DNA of 64,000 nucleotides, taken from the NCBI GenBank assembly GCA_020633495.1, contig JACKDR010000004.1:1-64000 (forward strand), read 5' to 3'. A program made the translations under genes and the position numbers. This document shows positions 17,251-25,847 of the stretch, one piece after another. The DNA comes from Kofleriaceae bacterium (GTDB lineage: Bacteria > Myxococcota_A > Polyangia > Haliangiales > Haliangiaceae). Below the pieces are notes generated by a model. That model searched no databases. It saw only the letters and a program-made list of their open reading frames with translations, and had not been told where the DNA came from. Each line of letters begins with the position of its first letter. Within the stretch, counting starts at the first letter, position 1.

Positions 17251-17275
17251 ATGATACGCGGCCCCGGCGTACAAT
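17251..17275. promoter_or_regulatory. Back-to-back leaderless promoters
   Basis: TATCAT (minus strand, 17251-17256) is 6 bases before ATG 17244. TACAAT (plus strand, 17270-17275) is 6 bases before GTG 17282. The two start codons are only 37 bases apart, so each polymerase footprint covers the other promoter. Confidence 0.55.
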
Positions 17276-17281
17276 GCCGCC

Positions 17282-18082
17282 GTGGTCGACCGCTCGCTCC
17301 GCCTCTACGCCCACCGCGGCGCCTCCGCCGAGCTGCCCGAGAACACGCTGCCGTCGTTCCAGCGCGCCCTCGAGATCGGCGTCGACGCCCTCGAGCTCGA
17401 CGTCCACATGACCCGCGACGGCCACCCGGTGGTGTCGCACGACCCGTCGGCGAAGCGCATGGCCGGGGTCGACGCCGCCTGGCGCGACCTCGACCTCGCC
17501 GACGCCCAGCGCCTCGATCTCGGCCACGGCTTCGTCGGCCCCGACGGCGGCCGGCCGTTCGCCGGCCAGGGCTTCCGCATCCCCACGTTCGAGGAGGTCG
17601 TCGCCGAGCTGCCCGACGTCGTCCTCAACGTCGACATCAAGCAAGCCGAGCCGCCGATGGTCAAGCCGATGCTCGAGGTGCTGCGCCGTCACCGCGCCGA
17701 GCACCGCGTGATCCTCGCCAGCTTCCGCTACCGCACGCTGTACCAGGTCCGCCGCCGCGGCTACGACGGCGACACCGCGCTGTCGCAGCCCGAGGTCGCC
17801 GCGATGCTGGTGGCGCCGCGGCGCTCGATCGCGCGGGCGCCGCTGTTCGGGTCGTGCGCCCAGGTCCCTGTGCGGGTCGGGCCGATCACGCTGGGCCGGG
17901 CCGGCTTCATCGCCAAGTGCCACGCCCTGGCCATGCGGGTCGACTTCTGGACCATCAACGATCCGGCCGAGGCCGAGCGGCTGCTGGCGCTGGGCGCCGA
18001 CGGCATCATGACCGATGACCCGCGCGCGATCGCGCCGGTGTTCGCGGCGCACCGGGCCGCCGCCGCCGCGGCGCGGGTGTAA
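17282..18082 (+). CDS. Glycerophosphodiester phosphodiesterase
   Basis: A 266-residue GDPD of the TIM-barrel family, hydrolysing glycerophosphodiesters to glycerol 3-phosphate and an alcohol. The catalytic set is visible: His11-Arg12 (AHRGASAELPENT), Glu38 and Asp40 (ALELDVHMTRDG), and the general acid/base His in VVSHDP. Later conserved pieces are LNVDIKQ and VDFWTINDPAEAERLLALGA followed by DGIMTDDP. There is no signal peptide, so it is cytoplasmic. The start is set by the TACAAT box. The two lipoproteins downstream follow closely and may be co-transcribed. Confidence 0.9.
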   Translation: MVDRSLRLYAHRGASAELPENTLPSFQRALEIGVDALELDVHMTRDGHPVVSHDPSAKRMAGVDAAWRDLDLADAQRLDLGHGFVGPDGGRPFAGQGFRIPTFEEVVAELPDVVLNVDIKQAEPPMVKPMLEVLRRHRAEHRVILASFRYRTLYQVRRRGYDGDTALSQPEVAAMLVAPRRSIARAPLFGSCAQVPVRVGPITLGRAGFIAKCHALAMRVDFWTINDPAEAERLLALGADGIMTDDPRAIAPVFAAHRAAAAAARV

Positions 18083-18112
18083 GCGGTGCGCGGCGCCCCC
18101 GTTGAGGCCAGC

Positions 18113-18604
18113 GTGACCCGTGCCGTGCCGCTGCTCGCCGCGATCGCGCTGGTGCTGATCGCCGGCTGCAACGACCACCGCCACCCGCGGACGTTCCCGC
18201 AGTGGGTGATCGGGGTCACCGATCCGGAGGCGATCACCTGGCGCGGCTGCGCCGGCCTCCGCGCGGTGATCCAGCGCAGCGGCAAGGCCGGCGTCGGCGT
18301 CGTGCTCGAGGCCCGCAGCCGCCAGACCTGCGACGTGGTGCTCGAGCGCGCCGAGCTGATCCTCGACGACGGCGCCCGCGCCGCCGCCGACGCCATCGAC
18401 CTCGGCCCGCTGCCCGGGCGGTCGCTGCGCCGCTACTGGATGCCGGTGCGGTTCGACGCCGACGCGGCGTGGAACCGCGGCACCCGCCGCGGTCGCCTCG
18501 AGCTCGCGTTGCGCATCGGCGGCCAGGCCCAGGAGCCGGTGACGTGGCCGGTGTCGATCGTCTTCCCGTCGCCGTACCTCGACCTGGGAGTGGGCGCGTG
18601 GTGA
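18113..18604 (+). CDS. Small lipoprotein, unknown function
   Basis: From GTG 18113 the protein is about 163 residues with signal peptide VTRAVPLLAAIALVLIAGC and a lipobox cysteine at position 19. An earlier GTG at 18086 would add nine residues. The mature part has one central beta-rich region (CDVVLERAELILDDGARAAA, then RRYWMPVRFDADAAW), perhaps a DUF4352/LEA-like sandwich. I do not recognise the family. It begins about 30 bases after the GDPD stop, and its own stop overlaps the start of the next lipoprotein (GTGA), so the two are coupled. Confidence 0.65.
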   Translation: MTRAVPLLAAIALVLIAGCNDHRHPRTFPQWVIGVTDPEAITWRGCAGLRAVIQRSGKAGVGVVLEARSRQTCDVVLERAELILDDGARAAADAIDLGPLPGRSLRRYWMPVRFDADAAWNRGTRRGRLELALRIGGQAQEPVTWPVSIVFPSPYLDLGVGAW

Positions 18605-19266
18605 CCGGCGTCGCGACGCGCCTCGGCCTCGCGGTGATCGCGGTCGCCGCCGCGGCGCTGACCGCCGGCTGCCCCGGGCTGGTCAAGCACTCGACCCGCA
18701 ACCCGCACGGCAACGTCGACCTGGTCGCGCCGACCCGGCTCACGATGGATCCGACCCAGGAGGTCCCCGAGGATCCCGGCGAGCACCGGGTCGGCATCGC
18801 GCCCGGCATCGTCGCGACCCCCGGCCTCGGCCGCATGGGCGGCAACGGCGCCTTCGAGCTCGGCGTCCAGCTGCACCTGTCGTTCGCCGACGCCGAGAGC
18901 AGCGGCGGCCGCGACGCCATGGGCTACCCGATGAAGGCCTGGGGCGCGACGCTCGGCTGGGGCATCGCGCAGTTCGGCTTCGGCGACGGCACCGGCGGCA
19001 CCGACACGCCCACGGTGATGGGCCCGCTGCAGCTCGGCGTCACCTACCACACGCTGTACGCGTTCGGCGGCAGCGCCGGCCTCGTGCTGTACCCGACCCC
19101 GGGCAAGGTCGGCGACGGCTCGGAGGGCGGCGTCGACCCGGGCGCACAGCTGACGATCCAGGCCGGCGTCTTCACGGGCCGGGTCCGCTACGTCCGCGAC
19201 TCCGGGTTCGAGATCTTCGGCGGCTACGTCCTCGAGCTGCCGGCCTCGCTGACCTGGTCGCGCTGA
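18601..19266 (+). CDS. Lipoprotein, barrel-like, unknown function
   Basis: A 221-residue protein coupled to the preceding lipoprotein by a GTGA overlap; an adjacent GTG at 18598 is equivalent. The signal peptide ends in LTAGC. The mature part is glycine-rich with alternating hydrophobic residues (GAFELGVQLHLSFADAESSG ... LQLGVTYHTLYAFGGSAGLV) and may form an outer-membrane or periplasmic beta structure. No enzyme motif is seen. Its partner in the pair is also an exported lipoprotein, suggesting a two-component envelope complex. Confidence 0.65.
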   Translation: MTGVATRLGLAVIAVAAAALTAGCPGLVKHSTRNPHGNVDLVAPTRLTMDPTQEVPEDPGEHRVGIAPGIVATPGLGRMGGNGAFELGVQLHLSFADAESSGGRDAMGYPMKAWGATLGWGIAQFGFGDGTGGTDTPTVMGPLQLGVTYHTLYAFGGSAGLVLYPTPGKVGDGSEGGVDPGAQLTIQAGVFTGRVRYVRDSGFEIFGGYVLELPASLTWSR

Positions 19267-19300
19267 CGCGGCCGGGCGCCAGCGTCGTCGGGAAATCGCC

Positions 19301-19351
19301 GGTGTCGAATCCTCGACACCCGAGGGTCGAAGGCCGCGCGCCAGGTGTCGA
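19301..19351. promoter_or_regulatory. Dyad plus repeat of GGTGTCGA upstream of ino1
   Basis: GGTGTCGA-ATCC-TCGACACC (19301-19320) is a perfect 8-bp dyad, and a third GGTGTCGA lies at 19344-19351. They sit about 100-150 bases upstream of a possible sigma-54 promoter, where enhancer-binding proteins usually bind. Confidence 0.35.
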
Positions 19352-19424
19352 AAAGTCGCGCCGACGTGGGCCCGTTGTCGCCGGGGTTTCGCTTGCGTGG
19401 GGTCTGCGCTTGAGGCAAGGTCCC

Positions 19425-19438
19425 GGCTTCGCTGTTGC
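19425..19438 (+). promoter_or_regulatory. Possible sigma-54 (-24/-12) promoter of ino1
   Basis: GGC at 19425 and TTGCA at 19435 have the invariant GG and GC elements separated by exactly 10 bases. The inner ACG of the -24 box is not conserved. A perfect GGAGGTCC-CCCT-GGACCTCC hairpin (19440-19459) covers the expected transcription start. Confidence 0.3.
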
Positions 19439-19473
19439 AGGAGGTCCCCCTGGACCTCCACGGAGAACCTCGC

Positions 19474-20793
19474 ATGGCCCTGAAGAAAGGCGCGGACATC
19501 AAGCCCGCCGCCGGCAAGCTCGGAATCCTCATGCCCGGCATGGGCGCGGTGGCCACCACCTTCATCGCGGGCGTGCTCGCGGTGCGGCGTGGCCTCGCCA
19601 AGCCCATCGGCTCGCTCACCCAGATGGGCACCATCCGGCTCGGCAAGCGGACCGAGAACAACACGCCGATGATCAAGGACTACGTGTCCCTGGCCAGCCT
19701 CGACGACATCGTCTTCGGCGGCTGGGACATCTTCCCGGACGACGCCTACGCCGCGGCGACCCGCGCCGGCGTCCTCGAGAGCAAGCTGCTCGACCAGCTC
19801 AAGGACGAGCTGCAGGCCATCAAGCCGATGACCGCGGTCTTCGAGCAGGCCTACGTCAAGAAGCTCACCGGGCCCAACGTCAAGAAGGGCACGTCCAAGA
19901 TGGACCTGGCCGAGCAGCTGATGGAGGACATCCGTCAGTTCAAGGCCAAGAACGGCTGCGACCGCCTGGTCGCCGTGTGGTGCGGCTCGACCGAGGTCTA
20001 CCGCAAGCCGAGCGAGGTCCACTCGACGCTGGCCAAGTTCGAGGAGGGCCTGCGCAACTCCTCCGACGACATCGCGCCGTCGCAGATCTACGCGTACGCG
20101 TGCATCAAGCTGGGCATCCCGTACTCCAACGGCGCGCCCAACCTGGCCTCGGACACCGCCGCGCTGATCGAGCTCGCGCGCGACAAGCAGGTCCCCCTCG
20201 CCGGCAAGGACTTCAAGACCGGCCAGACCCTGATGAAGACCATCCTGGCGCCCGGCTTCAAGGCGCGCCTGCTGGGCCTGCAGGGCTGGTACTCGACCAA
20301 CATCCTGGGCAACCGGGACGGCGAGGTGCTCGACGACCCCGAGTCGTTCAAGAGCAAGGAGGTCACCAAGCTGGGCGTGCTGGATCACATCTTCCAGCCG
20401 CACCTCTACCCGGACCTCTACGGCCACATCGACCACGTCGTGCGGATCAACTACTACCCGCCGCGCGGCGACAACAAGGAAGGCTGGGACAACATCGACA
20501 TCGTCGGTTGGCTCGGCTATCCGATGCAGATCAAGGTCAACTTCCTGTGCCGCGACTCGATCCTGGCGGCGCCGATCGTCCTCGATCTGGCGCTGTTCAT
20601 GGACTTCGCGTCGCGCGCCGGGATGTCGGGCATCCAGGAGTGGCTGTCGTTCTACTGGAAGAGCCCGATGACGCCCGAGGGCCTGTACCCGGAGCACGAC
20701 CTGTTCATCCAGCTGATGAAGCTGAAGAACACGCTGCGCTACGCCAAGGGTGACGACCTGATCACCCACCTCGGCGCCGAGTACTACGACTGA
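19474..20793 (+). CDS. ino1: Myo-inositol-1-phosphate synthase
   Basis: A 439-residue enzyme converting glucose 6-phosphate to inositol 1-phosphate with NAD, the first step toward phosphatidylinositol and inositol compounds. The ATG at 19474 has a GGAGAA ribosome site. Family landmarks are the front Gly-rich NAD loop (LGILMPGMGAVATTFIAGVL), DIVFGGWDIFPDDAY, NGAPNLASDTAALIELA, AGKDFKTGQTLMKTILAPG, YSTNILGNRDG, and the NFLCRDSILAAPIVLDL segment that is shared widely. It is monocistronic with a complex upstream region (GGTGTCGA dyad, possible sigma-54 promoter) and is followed by a long hairpin. Confidence 0.93.
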   Translation: MALKKGADIKPAAGKLGILMPGMGAVATTFIAGVLAVRRGLAKPIGSLTQMGTIRLGKRTENNTPMIKDYVSLASLDDIVFGGWDIFPDDAYAAATRAGVLESKLLDQLKDELQAIKPMTAVFEQAYVKKLTGPNVKKGTSKMDLAEQLMEDIRQFKAKNGCDRLVAVWCGSTEVYRKPSEVHSTLAKFEEGLRNSSDDIAPSQIYAYACIKLGIPYSNGAPNLASDTAALIELARDKQVPLAGKDFKTGQTLMKTILAPGFKARLLGLQGWYSTNILGNRDGEVLDDPESFKSKEVTKLGVLDHIFQPHLYPDLYGHIDHVVRINYYPPRGDNKEGWDNIDIVGWLGYPMQIKVNFLCRDSILAAPIVLDLALFMDFASRAGMSGIQEWLSFYWKSPMTPEGLYPEHDLFIQLMKLKNTLRYAKGDDLITHLGAEYYD

Positions 20794-20843
20794 TCGACCC
20801 CGAGGCGGCGCCGCGACCGGCCCGCCTCGACCCACGCCCCGCC

Positions 20844-20878
20844 CCGGGCCCCGCGCGCGACGCGCGCGGGCGGCCCGG
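20844..20878. terminator. Long GC hairpin after ino1
   Basis: CCGGGCC then CCGCGCGCG pair across a single A with CGCGCGCGG and, after a 2-base bulge, GGCCCGG (about 16 bp). There is no T tract. It probably ends or protects the ino1 transcript and lies immediately before the next promoter. Confidence 0.45.
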
Positions 20879-20881
20879 TGG

Positions 20882-20887
20882 TAGGTT
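20882..20887 (+). promoter_or_regulatory. TAGGTT -10 box, leaderless-type
   Basis: TAGGTT is 6 bases before GTG 20894; no ribosome site is present. Confidence 0.5.
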
Positions 20888-20893
20888 CCCGGG

Positions 20894-21955
20894 GTGCGCA
20901 CCCTGGGGATCCTGGTCGGGATCGTCATCCTGCTCGCGGCCCTGAAGGCCGCGGCGGCGCTGGTGGTCCCGCTGCTCCTGGCGGTGACGATCGCGGTGGC
21001 GTTCCACCCGATCTCGTCGCGCCTGGCGGCGCGCGGCCTGCCGCCGGTGATCGCCGCGGTGATCACCGTGGTGTGCGTGCTGGCGGTGCTGGCCGGGCTG
21101 GGCGCGATCGTCATCGTCGCGGCCCGCGACTTCGCCGCCTCGGCGCCGACCTACGCCGAGGAGCTGCAGCACGGCCGCGACGCGGTGGTGGCGTGGCTCG
21201 AGGCCCACCGGCTCGGCGACCTGGCGCCGTCGGCCGACTCGGTCAACGCCGGCGCCCGGGTCTCGGGGCTGCTGGCCGACGCCGTCGTCATGGCCAGCGG
21301 CGTCCTCGGCGACCTGATGAACGTGCTGTTCTTGACCGTGTTCATCCAGCTCGAGGCCGGGCTGCTCGAGCAGAAGCTGACCCTGATCCTGCGCGACCGC
21401 GGCGCCGAGGACCGCACCTTCGCGGCGCTCGCCGACGTCCAGCGCTACCTGCGGGTGAAGTTCGTCCTCAGCCTGGCCAACGGCGTGCTGCTGGGCGGCT
21501 GGTGCTGGATCTGGGGGGTGTCGAACCCGGTGCTGTGGGGCGTGCTGGCGTTCGCGCTCAACTTCGTGCCGATCATCGGCAGCCTGATCGCCGCGGTGCC
21601 GCCGGTGTTCCTGGGCCTGATCGAGCTGGGCTGGGGCGGCGGGCTCGGCATCGCGTCGGGCTACGTCGCGGTCAACATCCTGGTCGACAACGTCTTCGAG
21701 CCCAAGCTGATGGGGCGCGCCATGGGGCTGTCGCCGCTGGTGCTGATGATCTCGCTGCTGATCTGGGGCTTCGTGCTCGGCCCGGTCGGCGCGCTGCTGT
21801 CGGTGCCGCTGACCGTGGCGGCGCGCATCTACCTCGACCACCACCCGTCGACCCGGTGGATCGCGCTGCTGCTGGCCGCCGGCACCCGTGGCTACGAGGA
21901 CCTGCGATCGCCGCTGACCCGCGGCGCGGTCGCCGACGGCGCCGACGCCGACTGA
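20894..21955 (+). CDS. AI-2E family transporter
   Basis: A 353-residue membrane protein with about eight helices in the family arrangement. Two N-terminal helices come first, then a short extramembrane helical part (about 95-150, DFAASAPTYAEELQHGRDAV), then GVLLGGWCWIWGVSNPVLWG, FALNFVPIIGSLIAAVPPVF, VDNVFEPKLMGRAMGLSPLV and GPVGALLSVPLTV, all hallmark blocks. Members export small molecules such as autoinducer-2 or act as sodium/proton antiporters; the substrate here is unknown. The start is set by the TANNNT box. It is convergent with the frameshifted LRR gene. Confidence 0.88.
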   Translation: MRTLGILVGIVILLAALKAAAALVVPLLLAVTIAVAFHPISSRLAARGLPPVIAAVITVVCVLAVLAGLGAIVIVAARDFAASAPTYAEELQHGRDAVVAWLEAHRLGDLAPSADSVNAGARVSGLLADAVVMASGVLGDLMNVLFLTVFIQLEAGLLEQKLTLILRDRGAEDRTFAALADVQRYLRVKFVLSLANGVLLGGWCWIWGVSNPVLWGVLAFALNFVPIIGSLIAAVPPVFLGLIELGWGGGLGIASGYVAVNILVDNVFEPKLMGRAMGLSPLVLMISLLIWGFVLGPVGALLSVPLTVAARIYLDHHPSTRWIALLLAAGTRGYEDLRSPLTRGAVADGADAD

Positions 21956-21974
21956 GCGGGCGGCCGCGCGGCGA

Positions 21975-23112
21975 TCACGGCCAGATCGTGTGGTAGATGA
22001 CCGCCTCGACGACGCGACCGTCGGCGCGACGGATCGCGACGATCTCGGTGTCGTCGCGGCCCTGGCAGGGCATCCGGTGCTCGTGGCCCCGGACGATCCG
22101 GCGCAGCGCGGGGAGCCGGGGCGAGCGCGCCAGCTCGTCGACGCCGCGATCGCTGACGCCGGCGGGATCGCGAGGGCCCCGGGCGTCGGACTCGGCGGGG
22201 ACGTCGCCGAGATCGAGCACCGCGAGGTGGTCGAGGCCGACGGCCTGCCGGGCCACCGCGATCGCCCCCGCGTCGGTCATGCCGGTGCCCCCGAGCGCGA
22301 GCTCGGTCACCGCCGGAAAGCCACCCGAGCGCGCCAGGTAGGCCACGCCATCGTCGCCGAGGGGCGCGCGCGTCAGGTGGACCCTGGTGGCGCCGCGGTA
22401 CGCGCCGCCCTCGATCAGCGCCGCCAGCGCCGCGGCGTCGAGCCACCCGGTGGCGAACGCCAGGGTGCCGTCCTGGAACGTCACCTGCGGCGGCGGGCGA
22501 ACCGGGCGCGGCGCGGCGGCAGGCGGCGCCCCGGGGCGGCGCCGTCACGCTCGCCGCCGCCGACGACGACGCCGCCGCCGCGGCCGCCCACGCCGACCGT
22601 CGTATGGCGTCGCGCGCGCGCCGTCGCTTGTCGCGCCGCCGCTCGTTGGCCTCGCGCTTGCGCACCGCCGCGATCCCCTCGCGCAGCCACGCCGCGGTCT
22701 CGAGATCACCGGCGGCCCTGGCCTCGGCGACGATCGCGGTCGGCTTGGTGTCGATCGTGCGGTCGGCGCAGCCGATCGCCGCCAGCGCGTCCCGCAGGGC
22801 GTGCCAGGCGGCGAGCTTGGTCGCGAACGACGCCCCGGCGGCCGCCCGCAAGGCGACGGTGAAGGTCTGGTGGAGGACCGGCTCCGGGTCGTCCGGCCCC
22901 CGCGCCTCCTGCATCAGGTGCAGCTCGATGCGGACCCCGCCGGGCCCGGGCGCGGCCACGAGCGAGATCGTGCGCAGGTAGAAGTCGCGCGGGTTGCCGC
23001 GGTACGCCTCGAACGTCGTGGTCACGGCCCCGCCGACCGTGGCCAGCGCGCGCTCGTAGCCGTCGATCGTGCCCGCCTGCGACTGCTGGAAGCTGAGGAC
23101 CCAGTCGGCCAC
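21975..23112 (-). pseudogene. LRR-like protein gene interrupted by a +1 frameshift near 22.5 kb
   Basis: Translation from GTG 23112 (after TAGGAT) gives MADWVLSFQQSQAGTIDGYE and about 190 sensible residues, ending in a charged helix and an Ala/Ser linker. Near 22520-22560 the sensible frame shifts. The other frame continues PPPQVTFQDGTLAFATGWL, with two or three leucine-rich-type repeats (GDDGVAYLARSGGFPAVTEL, then ALGGTGMTDAGAIAVARQAV), and stops at 21975 after VIYHTIWP. Total length is 3n+1, so one extra base explains it. The junction lies in a CCCCGGGG-rich linker. It is either a decayed gene, two genes (the second from GTG 22484), or an assembly error. The N-terminal domain is not recognised. 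Confidence 0.6.
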
Positions 23113-23137
23113 CGCCGCCGATCCTACGCCACCCGCG

Positions 23138-23710
23138 TCAGTGCAGCGCCGGGCCGAGCTGGTACAGCAGCAGGTAGACCAGCACGCCGGTGGTCGAGAC
23201 GTACATCCAGATCGGCCAGGTCCAGCGGGCCAGGCGCCGGTGCTCGGCGTAGCGGCCCTTGTAGCCCAGCCACAGCGAGCGCAGCACCATGGGCAGCACG
23301 ATCACCGCGAGCAGCATGTGCGAGAACAGGATGATCAGGTACAGCGTCTTGTCCCAGCCGGCGCCGGGGTAGCGATGCGTGCCGCTGATCGCGAAGCGGG
23401 CCAGGTACGACGCCAGGAACACGCTCGACGCCGCGAACGCCGACACCATGCAGGCGCGGTGGAAGGCGATCTGCCGGCGCCGGATCGCCAGCCAGCCGGC
23501 GAGCAGGAACACCGTGCTGGTCCCGTTGAGCATGGCGTTGATCGCCGGGTGCATCCGGTTCCACACCAGGCCGGCGCGCACCATGTAGCCGACCAGCGGC
23601 ACGGCCACGAGCGCCAGCGCGAACGCCAGCCACGCGAACGGCTTGCCGAAGAAGGGTCGCCCGGCGAGCTCGTCAGCGGCGCGATCGGCGGTGTGCTCAG
23701 CGGAGGCCAT
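23138..23710 (-). CDS. DUF420 membrane protein (CtaM-like oxidase assembly)
   Basis: A 190-residue protein with five hydrophobic helices. NRMHPAINAMLNGTSTVFLL, AIRRRQIAFHRACMVSAFAA, and the paired histidine segment LIILFSHMLLAVIVLPMVLR match the DUF420 family. The Bacillus member (CtaM/YozB) is needed for cytochrome caa3 oxidase maturation. Its start overlaps the end of ctaB by 14 bases, placing it third in a ctaA-ctaB-DUF420 operon, and the context agrees with a role in heme A-containing oxidase assembly. The oxidase subunits themselves are not in the window. Confidence 0.85.
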   Translation of the reverse strand: MASAEHTADRAADELAGRPFFGKPFAWLAFALALVAVPLVGYMVRAGLVWNRMHPAINAMLNGTSTVFLLAGWLAIRRRQIAFHRACMVSAFAASSVFLASYLARFAISGTHRYPGAGWDKTLYLIILFSHMLLAVIVLPMVLRSLWLGYKGRYAEHRRLARWTWPIWMYVSTTGVLVYLLLYQLGPALH

Positions 23711-24626
23711 CGAGGCACAGCGTCGTGAAGACCACCGGCAGGTACACGATGGACAGCAGGAACAGCCGCTTGGCCCACGCCGGGCCGGCGCCGCGCGCCA
23801 GGCCGCGCGCGACCGCGTACAGGAACGCCGCGCCCATCACGACCGCGACCACCAGGTAGGCGCGGCCGGCGACGCCGAGCGCCCACGGCGCGATGCTGAC
23901 CGCGACCTGGACGATCGAGTAGACGACGATCTCGCGGTGCGCGGCGGCCTCGCCGTGCTCGCCGACCAGGGTCTTGAGCCCGGCGCGGGCGTACTCGCGG
24001 TGGCGGAACAGCGCGATGGCGTGGAAGTGGGGGATCTGCCAGATGAACAGCAGCGCGAACACCGCCAGGCCGCCGGCGTCGATGCGCCCGGTGGCGGCGG
24101 TCCAGCCCATCAGCGCCGGCATCGCGCCCGGCAGGGCGCCGACCCAGGTCGCGATCCAGGTCCGCTGCTTGAGCGGGGTGTACAGCATGACGTAGCTGAT
24201 CAGCGCGATCACGCCGAGCATGCCGGTGAGCGGCCCGGCGAAGCCGCCGGCCGGCGAGATGCCGAAGGTGAGCACCGGCACCGCGAGCACCGCCTGGACC
24301 ACGCCGAAGGTCAGCGCCGCCTGCGGCGCCAGCCGACGCCGCGGCAGCGGCCGGTTGCGCGTGCGCGCCATCAGGCAGTCGACGTCGCGCTCCAGGTACA
24401 TGTTGAGCGTGTTGGCGGCGCCGACCAGCAGGGCGGTGCCGACCATCAGCGTCAGCCACAGCTCGAAGCTGGGCGCGCCGGGCGCCAGGCTCAGGCCGCC
24501 AGCGGCGGTGAGCAGGGCCATCACCATGATGCGCGGCTTGACCAGCGCGATCAGGTCGGCCAGCGAACCACGCACCGAGAGCTCGGGCGCGACGTCGATC
24601 ACGGAGGGCATCCGGGCTCCATCCAT
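23697..24626 (-). CDS. ctaB: Protoheme IX farnesyltransferase (heme O synthase)
   Basis: A 309-residue UbiA-superfamily prenyltransferase with about nine helices, converting heme B to heme O with farnesyl diphosphate. The first Asp-rich motif is NTLNMYLERDVDCLMARTRN followed by RPLP; the second region is YTPLKQRTWIATWVGALPGA and then HFHAIALFRHREYARAG. The ATG at 24626 overlaps the ctaA stop (TGATG). A downstream ATG at 24611 is possible, but the coupling supports the first. It functions directly before ctaA in the heme A pathway. Confidence 0.93.
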   Translation of the reverse strand: MDGARMPSVIDVAPELSVRGSLADLIALVKPRIMVMALLTAAGGLSLAPGAPSFELWLTLMVGTALLVGAANTLNMYLERDVDCLMARTRNRPLPRRRLAPQAALTFGVVQAVLAVPVLTFGISPAGGFAGPLTGMLGVIALISYVMLYTPLKQRTWIATWVGALPGAMPALMGWTAATGRIDAGGLAVFALLFIWQIPHFHAIALFRHREYARAGLKTLVGEHGEAAAHREIVVYSIVQVAVSIAPWALGVAGRAYLVVAVVMGAAFLYAVARGLARGAGPAWAKRLFLLSIVYLPVVFTTLCLDGLR

Positions 24627-25594
24627 CAGGGCACAGCGTGGACGCCGCGGACCGGCGCGAGCACGGGTCGCTGCGCGTCACCCGAGGTGGCGGCGCCGCG
24701 ATCGCGCAGGGAGGTCATGTACCAGGCGTAGGTCCACAGGCCCCACAGGGTGGCGGCGCCCGCGAAGTGGGCGACCGCGATCGGCACCGCCCGCAGCGTC
24801 AGCACCACGTAGATGCCGAGGGTGATCTGCAGCAGGACCGCGGCGACGGCCGCGACCATCATGGTGCGCAGGGCGCGCCAGCCGGCGGCCTGGCGCCAGA
24901 CCTGGACCGCGGCGGTGATGGTCACCAGGCCGACCAGGACGCCGAAGCCGCGGTGGATCATGTGGAGGCGCTGCACCCAGGCCGCGGGGAACCACTCGCC
25001 GCCGAGCGTGCAGGTCGGCATGCCGATGCACGCCAGCGTGGCCTCGCTGTGGCGGACCAGGGCGCCGAGCAGGAGCTGGACGAAGACCATGCCGACGGCG
25101 AGGGCGACCCAGCGCCGGGCCGGGGCGAAGGCGGCGGCGCGCTGGCGCCGCGCCGGCTCCTCGCCGTCGCGGGTGCGCCGGGTCCGCCACGCCACGTAGA
25201 GGAGGGTCGCGAAGTAGCTCATGCCCAGCAGCAGGTGCCCGGTGGACACGAACCACGGCAGCTTGAAGCCGACCGTGATGGCGCCGAGCGCGCCCTGCAG
25301 GACCACCATGCCCAGGGTCGCCCAGGCCAGCAGCTTCATGCCCGGCTGGCCCTTGCGGCGGCGCAGCAAGAGGACGGTGAGGGCGATCTGGAACAGGCCC
25401 ACCGACATCGCGGCCAGGCGATGGCCGTGCTCGTACAGGACCCCGCCCGTCATCTCGGGGAGGAACTGCCCGTGGCAGATCATCGTCGGCTCCGGGCAGG
25501 CGAGGCTGGACCCGGTCGGGTTGACGGTGCCGCCGATGATCAGGAGCACGAAGGTGCAGGCGGCGGCGAACTGTGCGAAGCGGTGCTCGAGCAT
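24626..25594 (-). CDS. ctaA: Heme A synthase (CtaA/Cox15)
   Basis: A 322-residue, eight-helix enzyme oxidising heme O to heme A. The family-typical extracytoplasmic cysteine pair is present in the first half (Cys33 and Cys40, CPEPTMIC) and another pair in the second half (CIGMPTC). Heme-ligand histidines occur in YEHGHRLAAM, STGHLLLG, HMIHRGFGVLVG and VAHFAG. It heads the operon with ctaB and DUF420. No clear TANNNT box is in the expected place, so the upstream 250 bases hold an unseen promoter. Confidence 0.92.
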   Translation of the reverse strand: MLEHRFAQFAAACTFVLLIIGGTVNPTGSSLACPEPTMICHGQFLPEMTGGVLYEHGHRLAAMSVGLFQIALTVLLLRRRKGQPGMKLLAWATLGMVVLQGALGAITVGFKLPWFVSTGHLLLGMSYFATLLYVAWRTRRTRDGEEPARRQRAAAFAPARRWVALAVGMVFVQLLLGALVRHSEATLACIGMPTCTLGGEWFPAAWVQRLHMIHRGFGVLVGLVTITAAVQVWRQAAGWRALRTMMVAAVAAVLLQITLGIYVVLTLRAVPIAVAHFAGAATLWGLWTYAWYMTSLRDRGAATSGDAQRPVLAPVRGVHAVP

Positions 25595-25847
25595 GGGGAC
25601 GCGGGCTCGGCCGGTTGGATTCGCACGGTTACCACGCGGTTGCGAGGGGCATGCGCGCTTCGGGGCCGGTGCGACAAATGACCGCCGGACGCATATCCCG
25701 GCGAGGCGCCCGAGTCAACGGACGTCGACGGGAGCGGTCAAGGAATCCCGCCGGTTGGCCCGCGACTCCGGAGCGACCCGAGTTGCGGGCCGTCGCCGCG
25801 CGGGCGTACATTGGTCGACGCGCTCGGGCCTTCCCGCCGGCCTTCGC

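Noticed and set aside
22484..23112. Two independent genes instead of one frameshifted LRR gene
   Set aside because: Possible, but the first frame has no stop at the junction and the second has no promoter or ribosome site at its GTG; a single extra base joins them through a proline-rich linker.
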